DNA of 64,000 bases from Ferrovibrio sp046297595 (GTDB taxonomy: Bacteria > Pseudomonadota > Alphaproteobacteria > Ferrovibrionales > Ferrovibrionaceae), in assembly GCF_046297595.1 (NCBI RefSeq), contig NZ_JBKBHT010000006.1, forward strand, positions 62,001 through 126,000. The letters are read 5' to 3'. Every line of letters starts with the position of its first letter. The first letter of the stretch is position 1. Shown here one piece after another: positions 45,174-53,726 of this stretch. The notes below the pieces were generated by a model. It did not search any database, had not been told where the DNA came from, and saw nothing but the letters and a program-made list of their open reading frames with translations. The position numbers and the translations under genes were made by a program.

Positions 45174-45811
45174 GCGCCGATCTCCTCCGGATCGCGGGCC
45201 AGCCCGGTACCGATCATGCTGTCGCGCGTCACCAGTTTCGCCAGCCGCTCCTCGCTCCAGCCCTCCGTGCCGGCCGGGCGTTCGGGGATCACGAGGTAGC
45301 GCACTTCCGCCGTGGAATCCCACAGCTTGATCTGCTTGGCCATCGGCAGGGTGACGCCGAAATCTTTTAACACGCCGCGCGGGTCGATCACCGCGCGCGA
45401 GCGGTAGGCCGCCGACTTGTACCAGACCGGCGGCAGGCCCAGCACCGGCCACGGATAGCAGGAGCAGAGTGTGCAGACGACCATGTTGTGGGTGTCCGGC
45501 GTGTTCTCCACCGCCACCATATGCTCGCCCTGGCGGCCAGAATACCCCAGCGAGACGATGGCGGCCGTGGCATCCTTGCGCAGCCAGTCGCGATAGGCCG
45601 GATCGCTCCAGGCCTTGGCCACCACATGGGCGCCGTTATGCGGCCCGACCTTGGTTTCGTAGGTTTCGATCAGCACGTCCAGCGCGGCCGGATCGACATA
45701 GCCCTTTTCGACAAGGATGCTTTCCAGCGCGCGCACGCGCAGCTCCACGTCGCTCAGTTCGCTGCCGTGGTGGTGGTCATGATGATGGTGGTCGTGATCG
45801 TGCTGGCTCAT
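45170..45811 (-). CDS. nthA: Nitrile hydratase alpha subunit, cobalt-type
   Basis: A 213-residue catalytic subunit. The metal-binding loop reads C113-T-L-C116-S-C118; Thr in the second position is the cobalt-type signature, whereas iron enzymes have Ser. Two of the cysteines are normally oxidised to sulfinate and sulfenate. The N-terminus is unusual: about 14 of the first 15 residues after MSQ are His or Asp, which could bind metal. The gene starts nine bases after the histidine kinase stop, suggesting a shared transcript. Confidence 0.95.
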   Translation of the reverse strand: MSQHDHDHHHHDHHHGSELSDVELRVRALESILVEKGYVDPAALDVLIETYETKVGPHNGAHVVAKAWSDPAYRDWLRKDATAAIVSLGYSGRQGEHMVAVENTPDTHNMVVCTLCSCYPWPVLGLPPVWYKSAAYRSRAVIDPRGVLKDFGVTLPMAKQIKLWDSTAEVRYLVIPERPAGTEGWSEERLAKLVTRDSMIGTGLARDPEEIGA

Positions 45812-45820
45812 GGCTGGAGC

Positions 45821-47197
45821 TTAGCAAGCCGGCGCCGGCAAAGCCAAGGCCGCGCGCAGGCCGGGCGGGGTCTGGCCCAGCAGGCTGTCCTCCAGCCTCA
45901 GTTCCCCGCCATGCAGCTTCGCAATCGCAGCAACGAGGCTGAGGCCCAGCCCGACGCCATCGGCGGCCGAACGGCTGCTGTCGCCGCGATAGAAGCGGTC
46001 GGTGGCGCGTGCCCGCTCCTCGTCGGTCAGGCCGGGCCCGGTATCGGCCACGACGATGGCCGCGCCGTTTGCACCGTCCCGCACCAGGCCGAGCCGGATA
46101 CTGCCCCCGGCCGGCGTGTATTTGATGGCATTGTCGAGCAGGTTGCCCAGGGCCTGGGCCAGCAGCGAGGGATCGCCATCGGCAACCAGACCCGGCGCGG
46201 TATCCAGCGTGAAGCCGAGCCCACGGGCCTCGGCCGCCGGGCCGTAGAGCTCCGCCGTATCGGCCACCAGGGCGGCGAGATCGACCTTGCCGAAACCGGC
46301 ACGGCGCAGGCCGCTGTCGATCTCGGCCAGGCGCAGCAGGGCGTTGAACACGCCGATCAGCCGGTCGATGCCGGCAATCGCGGCGGCGATCTCGTCCAGA
46401 TTCGCCTCCGATCCCTCGGCACGCCGCAGCAGGCCTTCCAGCCTTGCCCGCACCTCGGCCATCGGCGTGCGCAGGTCGTGCGCGATGGCGTTCGAGACGT
46501 TGCGCACGCCCTCGATCAGCTGCTGGATCTGGTCCAGCATGCGGTTGATGGTGACGACCAGTTGGTCGAATTCGTCGTTGCCGGGGCCGGCTGGCACGCG
46601 GCGGGCCAGATCGCCCTGCACGATGGCGGTGGCGGTGCGGTTGATGCTTTCAATGCGGCTTTGCACACCGCGCCGCAGCAGCCAGCCGCCGAGCAGGGCG
46701 AGGCCTACGACGATGGCGCCGACCCAGATCAGGCTGCGCAGGAACAGATTGCGGATCGCCACACGCTCCTGCACGTCGCGGCCGACCAGAAGCTGGTAAT
46801 TCCCCGGCAGCACCACATGCAGCAGACGCGTGGCATGCAGCTTGCCGCGATAGACCAGGTCCACTTCATACCAACCCGGCGCCGGGCCGACTTTCAGTGG
46901 CCATGCATCGACATTGCCGCCCAGCGGCCTTAAGCGCGGATCGGTGAGCAGGTAGATCGCCTTGCCGTCGGCGGATTCAGCCTCGACACGCTCGTTCATT
47001 GTCTGGATCGCACCGGCCAGGCCGAAGTCGCTGAGCCGGTCGCCGATCGCCCGCGTGTCGGCGGCGATCACCGCATCGGTTTCGCGGTCCAGATATCCGG
47101 TGGTGTTCCACCACAGCAGGCCGACCAGCAGCAGCGACGAGGCGATGAACAGGGCCGCATAACCCAGCGCCAGCCGCAGCGAGGTCGAATGCAGCAT
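45821..47197 (-). CDS. HAMP-domain sensor histidine kinase
   Basis: A 458-residue two-helix sensor kinase: helix about 8-30, a periplasmic sensor loop, helix about 155-175, then HAMP (about 177-235), HisKA with the phospho-accepting H of NAIAHDLRTPMAEV, and HATPase boxes LLDNAIKYTPAGG and VVADTGPGLTDEE. It sits one base after the response regulator gene; together they follow degP, so they probably respond to envelope stress. Confidence 0.93.
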   Translation of the reverse strand: MLHSTSLRLALGYAALFIASSLLLVGLLWWNTTGYLDRETDAVIAADTRAIGDRLSDFGLAGAIQTMNERVEAESADGKAIYLLTDPRLRPLGGNVDAWPLKVGPAPGWYEVDLVYRGKLHATRLLHVVLPGNYQLLVGRDVQERVAIRNLFLRSLIWVGAIVVGLALLGGWLLRRGVQSRIESINRTATAIVQGDLARRVPAGPGNDEFDQLVVTINRMLDQIQQLIEGVRNVSNAIAHDLRTPMAEVRARLEGLLRRAEGSEANLDEIAAAIAGIDRLIGVFNALLRLAEIDSGLRRAGFGKVDLAALVADTAELYGPAAEARGLGFTLDTAPGLVADGDPSLLAQALGNLLDNAIKYTPAGGSIRLGLVRDGANGAAIVVADTGPGLTDEERARATDRFYRGDSSRSAADGVGLGLSLVAAIAKLHGGELRLEDSLLGQTPPGLRAALALPAPAC

Positions 47198-47198
47198 G

Positions 47199-47879
47199 TC
47201 AGGCCTCGGCCGCCATCATGTAGCCGGCGCCACGCACGGTTTTCAGCAGGGGCTTTTCCGTGCCGGCATCGATCTTCTGGCGCAGGTTGCTGATATGCAC
47301 GTCGATCACGTTGGTCTGCGGATCGAAATGGTATTCCCACACATTCTCCAGCAGCATGGTGCGCGTCACCACCTGGCCGGCATGGCGCATCAGGTATTCC
47401 AGCAGCTTGTATTCGCGCGGCTTCAACGCAATGACCTTGCCGCCGCGCATGGCCTGGCGTTTCAGCAGGTCGAGGCTGAGATCCCCCACTTCCAGCATGG
47501 TCTGCGTCGGCACGGTGCGCCCCCGCCGCACCAGTGCCTGCAGACGCGCCTCCAGCTCCCCGTAAGCAAAAGGCTTGGTCAGATAGTCGTCGCCGCCGGC
47601 GCGCAGGCCGCGGATGCGTTCGTCCACATCCGCCAGCGCGCTCAGGATCAGGATCGGCGTGGTGTTGCCGGTGCGGCGGAGGGCATCGACGATGCCCAAA
47701 CCGTCCACCCCGCCCGGCAGCATGCGATCCATGATGATCGCGTCGTATTGTTCCGTGGTGGCCAGGAACAGGCCATCGCGACCGTTATCGGCATGGTCGA
47801 TGGTATGGCCCGCTTCGCCCAGTCCCTTGCGGATGAACTGGGCGACCTGCGGATTGTCTTCAACGAGCAGGATTTTCAT
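47199..47879 (-). CDS. OmpR-family response regulator
   Basis: A 226-residue regulator with a receiver domain (phospho-acceptor Asp in YDAIIMDRMLPGGVDG, switch Ser and Lys in PILILSALADVDERIRG and LTKPF) and a winged-helix output domain (KPREYKLLEYLMRHAG, ENVWEYHFDPQTNVIDVHI). It is between degP and the kinase gene and is expected to activate that operon. Confidence 0.95.
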   Translation of the reverse strand: MKILLVEDNPQVAQFIRKGLGEAGHTIDHADNGRDGLFLATTEQYDAIIMDRMLPGGVDGLGIVDALRRTGNTTPILILSALADVDERIRGLRAGGDDYLTKPFAYGELEARLQALVRRGRTVPTQTMLEVGDLSLDLLKRQAMRGGKVIALKPREYKLLEYLMRHAGQVVTRTMLLENVWEYHFDPQTNVIDVHISNLRQKIDAGTEKPLLKTVRGAGYMMAAEA

Positions 47880-47884
47880 CGTCT

Positions 47885-49360
47885 TCAGGCAAGTTGCAGG
47901 GCCAGATAATAAGTGGTGCCGTCGCGCCTGACCAGCAGGGTGACCGCCTCCTTATGCTGCTGGCGGGCCGTCCGGATCTGCTCGGCCGCTTCGGCCGGAT
48001 TCGCCACTGCGTGGCCGGCCACACCCAGGATCACGTCGCCCGGGCGCACGCCGCTGTCCTCGGCCCTGCTTTCGGGCGTCACCTCGGTCACGACGGCTCC
48101 CTTCCCGTCATCGAGGCCCAGGCGGGTGCGCAGCTCGGGCGTCACCGGTGCCAGGGCCAGGCCGACGCGTTCTTCCTTGCCGGCTTCGTCCAGCGCGGCA
48201 CTCTGTTCGGTCGGCTGGCTGCCGACGGTGATGGTCAGGGTCTTCTCCCTGCCCTCGCGCCAGACATCGAGTTTCGCCTTGTCGCCAGCCTTGAGTCCGG
48301 CCACCTGGGTGGCCAGGTCACGCGGGTTGCGGATCGTGCTGCCGTTCAGCGCGATCACGACGTCGCCCTGTTTCAGCCCCGCCTTCGCGGCCGGGCCATC
48401 AGACTGCACGTCGTTCACCAGAATGCCGCTGTCGTCCTTGCGGCCGACCGCCTTGGCCAGCGCCTCGGTCATCGGCTGCATGGTGACGCCGAGCCAGCCG
48501 CGGGCAACCATGCCGCTGTCTTTCAGCTGCGCAATCACGCTACCGGCCAGATTGGACGGCACGGCGAAGCCGATGCCGACATTGCCGCCATTGGGCGTAT
48601 AGATCGCCGTGGCAATGCCGATCACCCGGCCCGACTGGTCGAACAGCGGCCCGCCGGAATTGCCCGGATTGATCGGCGCGTCGATCTGCAGAAAGTTGTC
48701 ATAAGGCCCGCTGTTCAGGTTGCGGCCGCGCGCCGAGACGATGCCGGCCGAAACGCTGCCGCCCAGACCAAACGGATTGCCCACGGCCACCACCCAGTCG
48801 CCAATGCGGGCGCGGTCGGAATCGCCAAAGGCCACATAAGGCAGCGGCGTCTTGGCTTCGATCTTGAGCAGGGCCAGGTCGGTCTTGGGGTCGCGGCCCT
48901 TGACGGTGGCGGGGAATTCGCGGCCATCGTCCAGGGTCACCACGATCTTCTCGGCGCCATCGACCACATGGTTGTTGGTCACGACATAACCGGCGGGATC
49001 GATGATGAAGCCCGAGCCGAGCGCATGCTGCGAGCCGCTGCGGCGCTGCTGCTGTTCGCCGAATTGGCGGAAGAATTCCTCGAACGGCGAGCCGGGCGGA
49101 AACGGCGATTGCGGCAGGCGCTGGGCTTGGCGGGTCGCCTTCTCGGTGGTGGCGATGTTCACCACGGCGGGCTTCACCTTCTCGACCAGGTCGGCGAAGG
49201 ACGGCTTGACGGCAAGCTGCTCGACCGGCGCGGCGGGCAAAGCCGCATCGTTGGCAGCAAGGGCGCGGGCGGCAAGATACCCGCCGCCGCCGGAGAGGAT
49301 CGTGCTGGCCAGCAGGACAGCGGCTAGGGTGCGCTTAAAGGAAGGGCGTTCGGCTTTCAT
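47885..49360 (-). CDS. degP: Do-family periplasmic serine protease
   Basis: A 491-residue HtrA/DegP-type protease with a signal/anchor (residues 10-35) and a trypsin-like domain whose triad is visible: His in NNHVVDGAEKI, Asp in DLALLKIEAK, Ser in NPGNSGGPLF. Two PDZ domains follow (about 285-375 and 390-490). It degrades or refolds misfolded envelope proteins. The start at 49360 follows GGAG; an earlier ATG at 49390 adds ten residues. First gene of the operon with the response regulator and kinase. Confidence 0.95.
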   Translation of the reverse strand: MKAERPSFKRTLAAVLLASTILSGGGGYLAARALAANDAALPAAPVEQLAVKPSFADLVEKVKPAVVNIATTEKATRQAQRLPQSPFPPGSPFEEFFRQFGEQQQRRSGSQHALGSGFIIDPAGYVVTNNHVVDGAEKIVVTLDDGREFPATVKGRDPKTDLALLKIEAKTPLPYVAFGDSDRARIGDWVVAVGNPFGLGGSVSAGIVSARGRNLNSGPYDNFLQIDAPINPGNSGGPLFDQSGRVIGIATAIYTPNGGNVGIGFAVPSNLAGSVIAQLKDSGMVARGWLGVTMQPMTEALAKAVGRKDDSGILVNDVQSDGPAAKAGLKQGDVVIALNGSTIRNPRDLATQVAGLKAGDKAKLDVWREGREKTLTITVGSQPTEQSAALDEAGKEERVGLALAPVTPELRTRLGLDDGKGAVVTEVTPESRAEDSGVRPGDVILGVAGHAVANPAEAAEQIRTARQQHKEAVTLLVRRDGTTYYLALQLA

Positions 49361-49434
49361 GGGTCTGCTCCTGTGCAGGTGGACATCCATGCTGCCAAGG
49401 TAGGAAACCCGGGTTTTCCGGCGCCTGAACGGCG

Positions 49435-49452
49435 GATTAAATAAATTTAATC
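49435..49452. promoter_or_regulatory. Perfect AT-rich palindrome upstream of degP
   Basis: GATTAAAT-AA-ATTTAATC is an 18-base perfect palindrome with a two-base centre, between the multicopper oxidase stop at 49460 and the degP start at 49360. It is in the right place for a repressor or activator site of the degP-regulator-kinase operon. Confidence 0.5.
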
Positions 49453-49459
49453 TTCGACC

Positions 49460-50872
49460 TCAGGCCACCCGCAGATAGCCCATCATGCCGGTTTCCTGGT
49501 GTTCGATGATATGGCAGTGGAACATCCAGTCGCCCGGCTGGCCGGCGACGAACGCGATCCGCACGCGCTCCTTGGGCCGCACCAGCACGGTATCGGCCCA
49601 GTGCGGCGGCAGGTCGCGTTCCGACGAACCCAGCACCCGGAAGGTATGGCCGTGCAGGTGCATGGGGTGCTGGTGCGGCGTGCCGTTGAACAGCTCGGCG
49701 ATATAACTGCGGCCCGATTTGAGTTCGGCCAGCGGCGGCGGCAGCGCCCCCTCACCCATTCCTGGCCAGACCCGGCGGTTGATCGACCAGAAGACTTTCT
49801 GCGTCAGGCAGATTTCATCGGGGCTGACGCCCATCTCTTTCGCCCAAGCCTGCAATGCCGGATCGGGATTGCCGGCCAGCAGGGTGAATTCGAGTTTCTG
49901 CGCCGCCTTCAGGTCGGGCTGCGGCAGCTCCGCCTCAGGTAAACGCAGGGTCGCCTTCGTACTGCGCATCGCCTCGCCGGCCGTGACGATTCTGGCCAGC
50001 ACGCGCGGCTTGGTGCTGAAGATATCCTGCAGCGGAATTTCGACGCCGGGTTTTTCCGGTGCGATGAAAGCCACATCGGCACGCATCGCCGGCCCCAGCC
50101 GCCAGCCCTGCAGGGCAAAGGGCGCGCAGGCATTGCCGTCTGTGGCGATCACCACGGCTTTCGCCCCGGGCAGGTCAAGCTGCGGGATGCGGGTGGAATC
50201 CAGATTGAGGATACGCAGGCGCACGCGGGCGCCGGGCGGCACACTGATCGTTGGCGCCACCATGCCGTTGGCGGTGCGCAGGCTGCCGAAACTGCCGGCC
50301 TTGGCGGCGCCGGCATCGGTGAGGAAATCCTCGAAGCCGCCATCATTCTGCACGCGCCAGTCCTTCAGCGCGATCACATGCTCAATATCGAACAGGCCCT
50401 GATCGCGCGGATCGTCCACGATCAGCACGCCGGCCAAGCCGCGGCCCAAAGCCTCGACGGTGTTGCAATGGGGATGGAAAAAGAAGGTGCCGGGATCGGG
50501 CGGCGCGAAACTGTATTCGAAACTCTCGCCCGGCCGCACCGGCGGCTGGGTGATGTAGGGTACGCCATCCATTTTATGCGGCACGCGCACGCCATGCCAG
50601 TGGATCGCGGTGTGTTCGGCCAGCTCGTTTTTCAGCGTGGCAGTGAAGCCCTCGCCGCGCGTGGCGCGCAGCACGATGGGCAGGGTCTCGTTGCGGCCGT
50701 CGTCATAGAGCCAGAGATCGGACGGGCCGATGCAGCCCGGCAGTGTCTTGGCCACCCGCTTTGCCGTGAGCTGGTAGCTCACCGGAAGGGCGACAGCGCC
50801 GCGCGGCAGCAGGGCGACGGCGACCGCGCCCAGACCCGATTGCAGCAGATGGCGACGGGTCAGAACGGGCAT
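49460..50872 (-). CDS. Multicopper oxidase
   Basis: A 470-residue multicopper oxidase with a Tat signal (TRRHLLQSGLGAVAVALLP). All four copper-binding motifs are present: TAIHWHGVRVP, FFHPHCNT, HQHPMHLHGHTF and FHCHIIEHQETGMMGYL. Similar enzymes oxidise Cu(I) or metal ions (CueO/CopA-like) or phenols. It is upstream of degP on the same strand with about 100 bases between, so it may be separately expressed. Confidence 0.93.
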   Translation of the reverse strand: MPVLTRRHLLQSGLGAVAVALLPRGAVALPVSYQLTAKRVAKTLPGCIGPSDLWLYDDGRNETLPIVLRATRGEGFTATLKNELAEHTAIHWHGVRVPHKMDGVPYITQPPVRPGESFEYSFAPPDPGTFFFHPHCNTVEALGRGLAGVLIVDDPRDQGLFDIEHVIALKDWRVQNDGGFEDFLTDAGAAKAGSFGSLRTANGMVAPTISVPPGARVRLRILNLDSTRIPQLDLPGAKAVVIATDGNACAPFALQGWRLGPAMRADVAFIAPEKPGVEIPLQDIFSTKPRVLARIVTAGEAMRSTKATLRLPEAELPQPDLKAAQKLEFTLLAGNPDPALQAWAKEMGVSPDEICLTQKVFWSINRRVWPGMGEGALPPPLAELKSGRSYIAELFNGTPHQHPMHLHGHTFRVLGSSERDLPPHWADTVLVRPKERVRIAFVAGQPGDWMFHCHIIEHQETGMMGYLRVA

Positions 50873-50933
50873 GCGCGGACTCCGGGATGGGAGAGCGCTG
50901 GCGACGGCTGGCGCAAGGAATCGGAAAGATAAG

Positions 50934-51026
50934 TGGCGGAGGGGGCGGGATTCGAACCCGCGGTACGACTTGACATCGTACGGTGATTTAGCAAACCACT
51001 GCCTTCAGCCACTCGGCCACCCCTCC
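50934..51026 (-). tRNA. tRNA-Ser(GCT)
   Basis: A class II tRNA on the minus strand with acceptor GGAGGGG/CCCCTCC, discriminator G and encoded CCA, D-arm GGCCGAGTGGCTGAAGGC, anticodon GCT in TTTGCTAAA, a long variable arm, and T-arm GGTTCGAATCC. Length 93. Confidence 0.95.
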
Positions 51027-51098
51027 GCACGCGAGTGGGTATTAACACAGTGTATGCGGGGCCTCTTCTAAGGCTCAGGGGCTGGCCTGTCAACGACC

Positions 51099-51617
51099 CT
51101 AAACCGCTGAAATGGCGGCCGGTTTGCCGCCGGTCCAGGCCACCAACTCGCTGTAGGACAACGGGAAAACCGCATGGGGATGCCCGGCGGCGGCATGCAG
51201 CAGCGGGAACCGGGCCAGGCTGTCGTCGATTACGATCGGCAGGGCTTCCATATGGCCCAGCGGGGCCACGCCGCCGATGGCGAAACCGGTGGCCCGGCGC
51301 ACCAGAGCGGCATCGGCCCGATTGAGTCCCTGGCCCGGCGAGGCCGCCAGCCCCAGGGCGCGGCCCAGTGCCGCCACGTCGCATTGCCGGTCGCCGGCCA
51401 CCAGCGCCATCACTGGGCGCTTTTCGCCTTCCTGGCTTTCATGGGCAAACACCAGCGACTTCACGATGGCGCCGACCTCGCAGCCCAGCCCGGCCGCCGC
51501 CTCGGCCGCCGTGCGCGCCGCGCCGTCCAGCACGATCACGCGTTCGCCTGCCCCACGCGCCAGCAGGGCCTCGCGCACCCGTTTGACCGAGGCATTCTCC
51601 AGGATGGCTTCCGCCAT
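51099..51617 (-). CDS. YbaK/EbsC-family aminoacyl-tRNA deacylase
   Basis: A 172-residue YbaK/ProX-family protein. The core shows VRALLARGAGERVIVLDGAA (approximate start), GCEVGAIVKSLVF and GFAIGGVAPLGH, features of enzymes that hydrolyse mischarged Cys-tRNA(Pro) or Ala-tRNA(Pro). The subclass cannot be fixed. It is two bases upstream of the glutathione-transferase-like gene. Confidence 0.88.
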   Translation of the reverse strand: MAEAILENASVKRVREALLARGAGERVIVLDGAARTAAEAAAGLGCEVGAIVKSLVFAHESQEGEKRPVMALVAGDRQCDVAALGRALGLAASPGQGLNRADAALVRRATGFAIGGVAPLGHMEALPIVIDDSLARFPLLHAAAGHPHAVFPLSYSELVAWTGGKPAAISAV

Positions 51618-51619
51618 CG

Positions 51620-52246
51620 TCAGGGCACCTCGAAGCCGCGCTGCACGCCCGGGCGTGCCATCAGCAGATCATACCAGCGCTTCACGTTCGGATAGGCGGC
51701 CAGGTCGATCAGGTGCCATTCATGGCGCGCCGCCCAGGGCAGGGTCGCCATGTCGGCGATGGAGTATTCCTTGCCGGCGAGAAATTCGTTTTTCGCCAGA
51801 TGGCCGTCCAGCACCTTGTAGAGCCGCTGGGTCTCGGTGGTGAAGCGGTCGATGGCGTAGGGCACCTTCTCCTTGGCGAAACGCACGAAATGATGCGTCT
51901 GGCCCAGCATCGGGCCGAAGCCACCCATCTGCCACATCAGCCATTGCAGCGCCTGCATGCGCGCGGGCGCGTCCTTAGGGAGAAACTGGCCGCTCTTTTC
52001 CGCCAGGTAGATCAGAATCGCGCCGGACTCGAACACGCTGTAGGGCTTGGTGCCATAGGCGGCCGGCGGTTCGTGGTCGACGATGGCAGGGATCTTGTTG
52101 TTCGGATTCACCTTGAGAAAATCCGGATCGAACTGCTCGTCCTTGGTGATGTTGACCGGGAAGGCCTGATATTTCAGGCCACTTTCCTCCAGCATCACGG
52201 AGACCTTGCGGCCGTTCGGCGTGCCCCAGGTGTAGAAGTCGATCAC
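51620..52246 (-). CDS. Glutathione S-transferase, YghU-like, first of three
   Basis: A 208-residue GST with a thioredoxin-like N-terminal domain (VIDFYTWGTPNGRKVSVML, NPNNKIPAIVDHE, VFESGAILIYLAEKSG) and helical C-terminal domain (WLMWQMGGFGPMLGQTHHF). The TPNG...KV and GPMLGQ patterns are those of the YghU/Ure2p-like branch. The start is a GTG at 52246, eight bases after AAGGA; an upstream in-frame extension overlaps the GNAT gene. It follows YbaK in the operon order reversed: GNAT, GST, YbaK. Confidence 0.88.
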   Translation of the reverse strand: MIDFYTWGTPNGRKVSVMLEESGLKYQAFPVNITKDEQFDPDFLKVNPNNKIPAIVDHEPPAAYGTKPYSVFESGAILIYLAEKSGQFLPKDAPARMQALQWLMWQMGGFGPMLGQTHHFVRFAKEKVPYAIDRFTTETQRLYKVLDGHLAKNEFLAGKEYSIADMATLPWAARHEWHLIDLAAYPNVKRWYDLLMARPGVQRGFEVP

Positions 52247-52256
52247 GGCGGAATCC

Positions 52257-52694
52257 TTACTTGATGTGCTTGAGGAAGTGGAAGCTGGAGATGCTGTAGC
52301 GCTGGCGGAAATAGAAGCGGTGCGCTTCCGCACGATGTGTGCCTGAATCGAGGTCCACCACCTTGCGGCCCTCGTGCCTGGCGATGTCCTCCACCCAGTT
52401 GAGCAGCAGCGCGCCATAACCGCGCGAGCGGCCGGTGGCGGTGGTGACGAGGTCGTCCACATAGATCAGCGGGCCATGCACCAGCCGCTCCTGACGGCGG
52501 AAACCGATGCAGGCGGCCGGCACGCCGTTGCCGTCAGAAGCGTAGGCCAGCACGAAGCCTTCCTTGTGCTGGTGCTTCACCCGCGCCACCAGCTCGGCGG
52601 CATCCTTCAGATGCGGCCGCAGCTCGTGCATCACCGGAAAACAGGCGGCGATCTTCTCGTCGGTATCGGCGATTTCGACCCTGGCGGTTTGCAT
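52257..52694 (-). CDS. GNAT-family N-acetyltransferase
   Basis: A 145-residue GNAT. The acetyl-CoA-binding region is visible as GRSRGYGALLLNWVEDIAR. The substrate is not predictable. It precedes the GST gene by ten bases on the same strand, so they are probably cotranscribed. Confidence 0.9.
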   Translation of the reverse strand: MQTARVEIADTDEKIAACFPVMHELRPHLKDAAELVARVKHQHKEGFVLAYASDGNGVPAACIGFRRQERLVHGPLIYVDDLVTTATGRSRGYGALLLNWVEDIARHEGRKVVDLDSGTHRAEAHRFYFRQRYSISSFHFLKHIK

Positions 52695-52717
52695 GACTCC
52701 TCGCTTTTCTCCCTAAA

Positions 52718-52814
52718 CCGTCATGCCCGGCCTTGTGCCGGGCATCCACGTCTTATTGTCAAAAAAACTCGTGGATGGCCGGCCTAGAGATTCTTCCTGG
52801 GCCCGGCCATGACG
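52718..52814. repeat. REP-like intergenic palindromic element
   Basis: A 97-base element flanked by an imperfect inverted repeat (CCGTCATGCCCGG at 52718-52730 and CCCGGCCATGACG at 52802-52814), with an inner pair ATCCACG/CGTGGAT. The first half is itself a hairpin (TGCCCGG/CCGGGCA). It resembles common alphaproteobacterial extragenic repeats. Mostly occupies the gap between the GNAT gene and the next GST gene. Confidence 0.65.
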
Positions 52815-52829
52815 AAACAAAAAACGACC

Positions 52830-53534
52830 CTACCCCTTCACCACACTGGCGGTCTGGCCGAACAGCACCTTCTTGGCTTCCTCGGTCATCACCGGAACGC
52901 CCTGGTTGATCGCCTTGCCCTTCTCGTAGGCCACCTTGGTGGCGGGCCGGGCCCAGATGCTGTCGAACCAGCGTTTCAGATTGGGGAAATCCTCCAGCTT
53001 CTGGCCCTGGCGTTCGTAGGGCACGATCCAGGGATAGGCGGCCATGTCGGCAATCGTATACTCGTCGCCGCAGATGAAGGCGCGGCCTTCAAGCCGTTTA
53101 TTGAGAACCCCATACAAACGATTGGTCTCGTTCACATAGCGGTTGATCGCGTAGGGAATCTTCTCGGGCGCATACTGGCTGAAATGGTGGTTCTGGCCGC
53201 ACATGGGGCCGAGGCCACCCATTTGCCACATCAGCCATTCGGTGCAGGCGACGCGGCCGCGCAAATCCTGCGGGATGTGCTTTTTGTACTTGTCGGCGAG
53301 ATACAGCAGGATGGCGCCGCTTTCGAACACGCTGACCGGTGCGCCGCCGTCGAGCGGCTTGTGGTCGACGATGGCCGGCATGCGGTTGTTCGGCGCGATC
53401 TTCAGGAAGTCGGGTTCGAACTGCTCGCCCTTGGAGATGTTGACCGGCTTGATCGTGTAGGGCGTGCCGGTCTCTTCCAGGAACAGGGTGATCTTGTGGC
53501 CGTTTGGCGTCGGCCAGTAATACAGGTCAATCAT
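52830..53534 (-). CDS. Glutathione S-transferase, YghU-like, second of three
   Basis: A 234-residue GST paralogous to the one at 51620: MIDLYYWPTPNGHKITLFLE, NNRMPAIVDHKPLDGG, FESGAILLYLADKYKKH, WLMWQMGGLGPMCGQNHHF. YghU-like disulfide-bond reductases share these motifs. It is monocistronic and divergent from the third GST gene at 53727. Confidence 0.9.
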   Translation of the reverse strand: MIDLYYWPTPNGHKITLFLEETGTPYTIKPVNISKGEQFEPDFLKIAPNNRMPAIVDHKPLDGGAPVSVFESGAILLYLADKYKKHIPQDLRGRVACTEWLMWQMGGLGPMCGQNHHFSQYAPEKIPYAINRYVNETNRLYGVLNKRLEGRAFICGDEYTIADMAAYPWIVPYERQGQKLEDFPNLKRWFDSIWARPATKVAYEKGKAINQGVPVMTEEAKKVLFGQTASVVKG

Positions 53535-53726
53535 TGTGCGTCTCCGGGCTAGACGAACGAAGGATGGAACAGGATCGCCGGCACGGCAAGGCGCAGGCCC
53601 GGCCCAGTTAGGGCGAAATTCCGCCAGAACAAGCAGTTACCCACTGGCAAGTACACCCCCTGCCATGCTGCTGCCAGAATAGGGATCGCGCCATGCCATC
53701 CTGCGCCGGCAAAGATGGAGATACTT

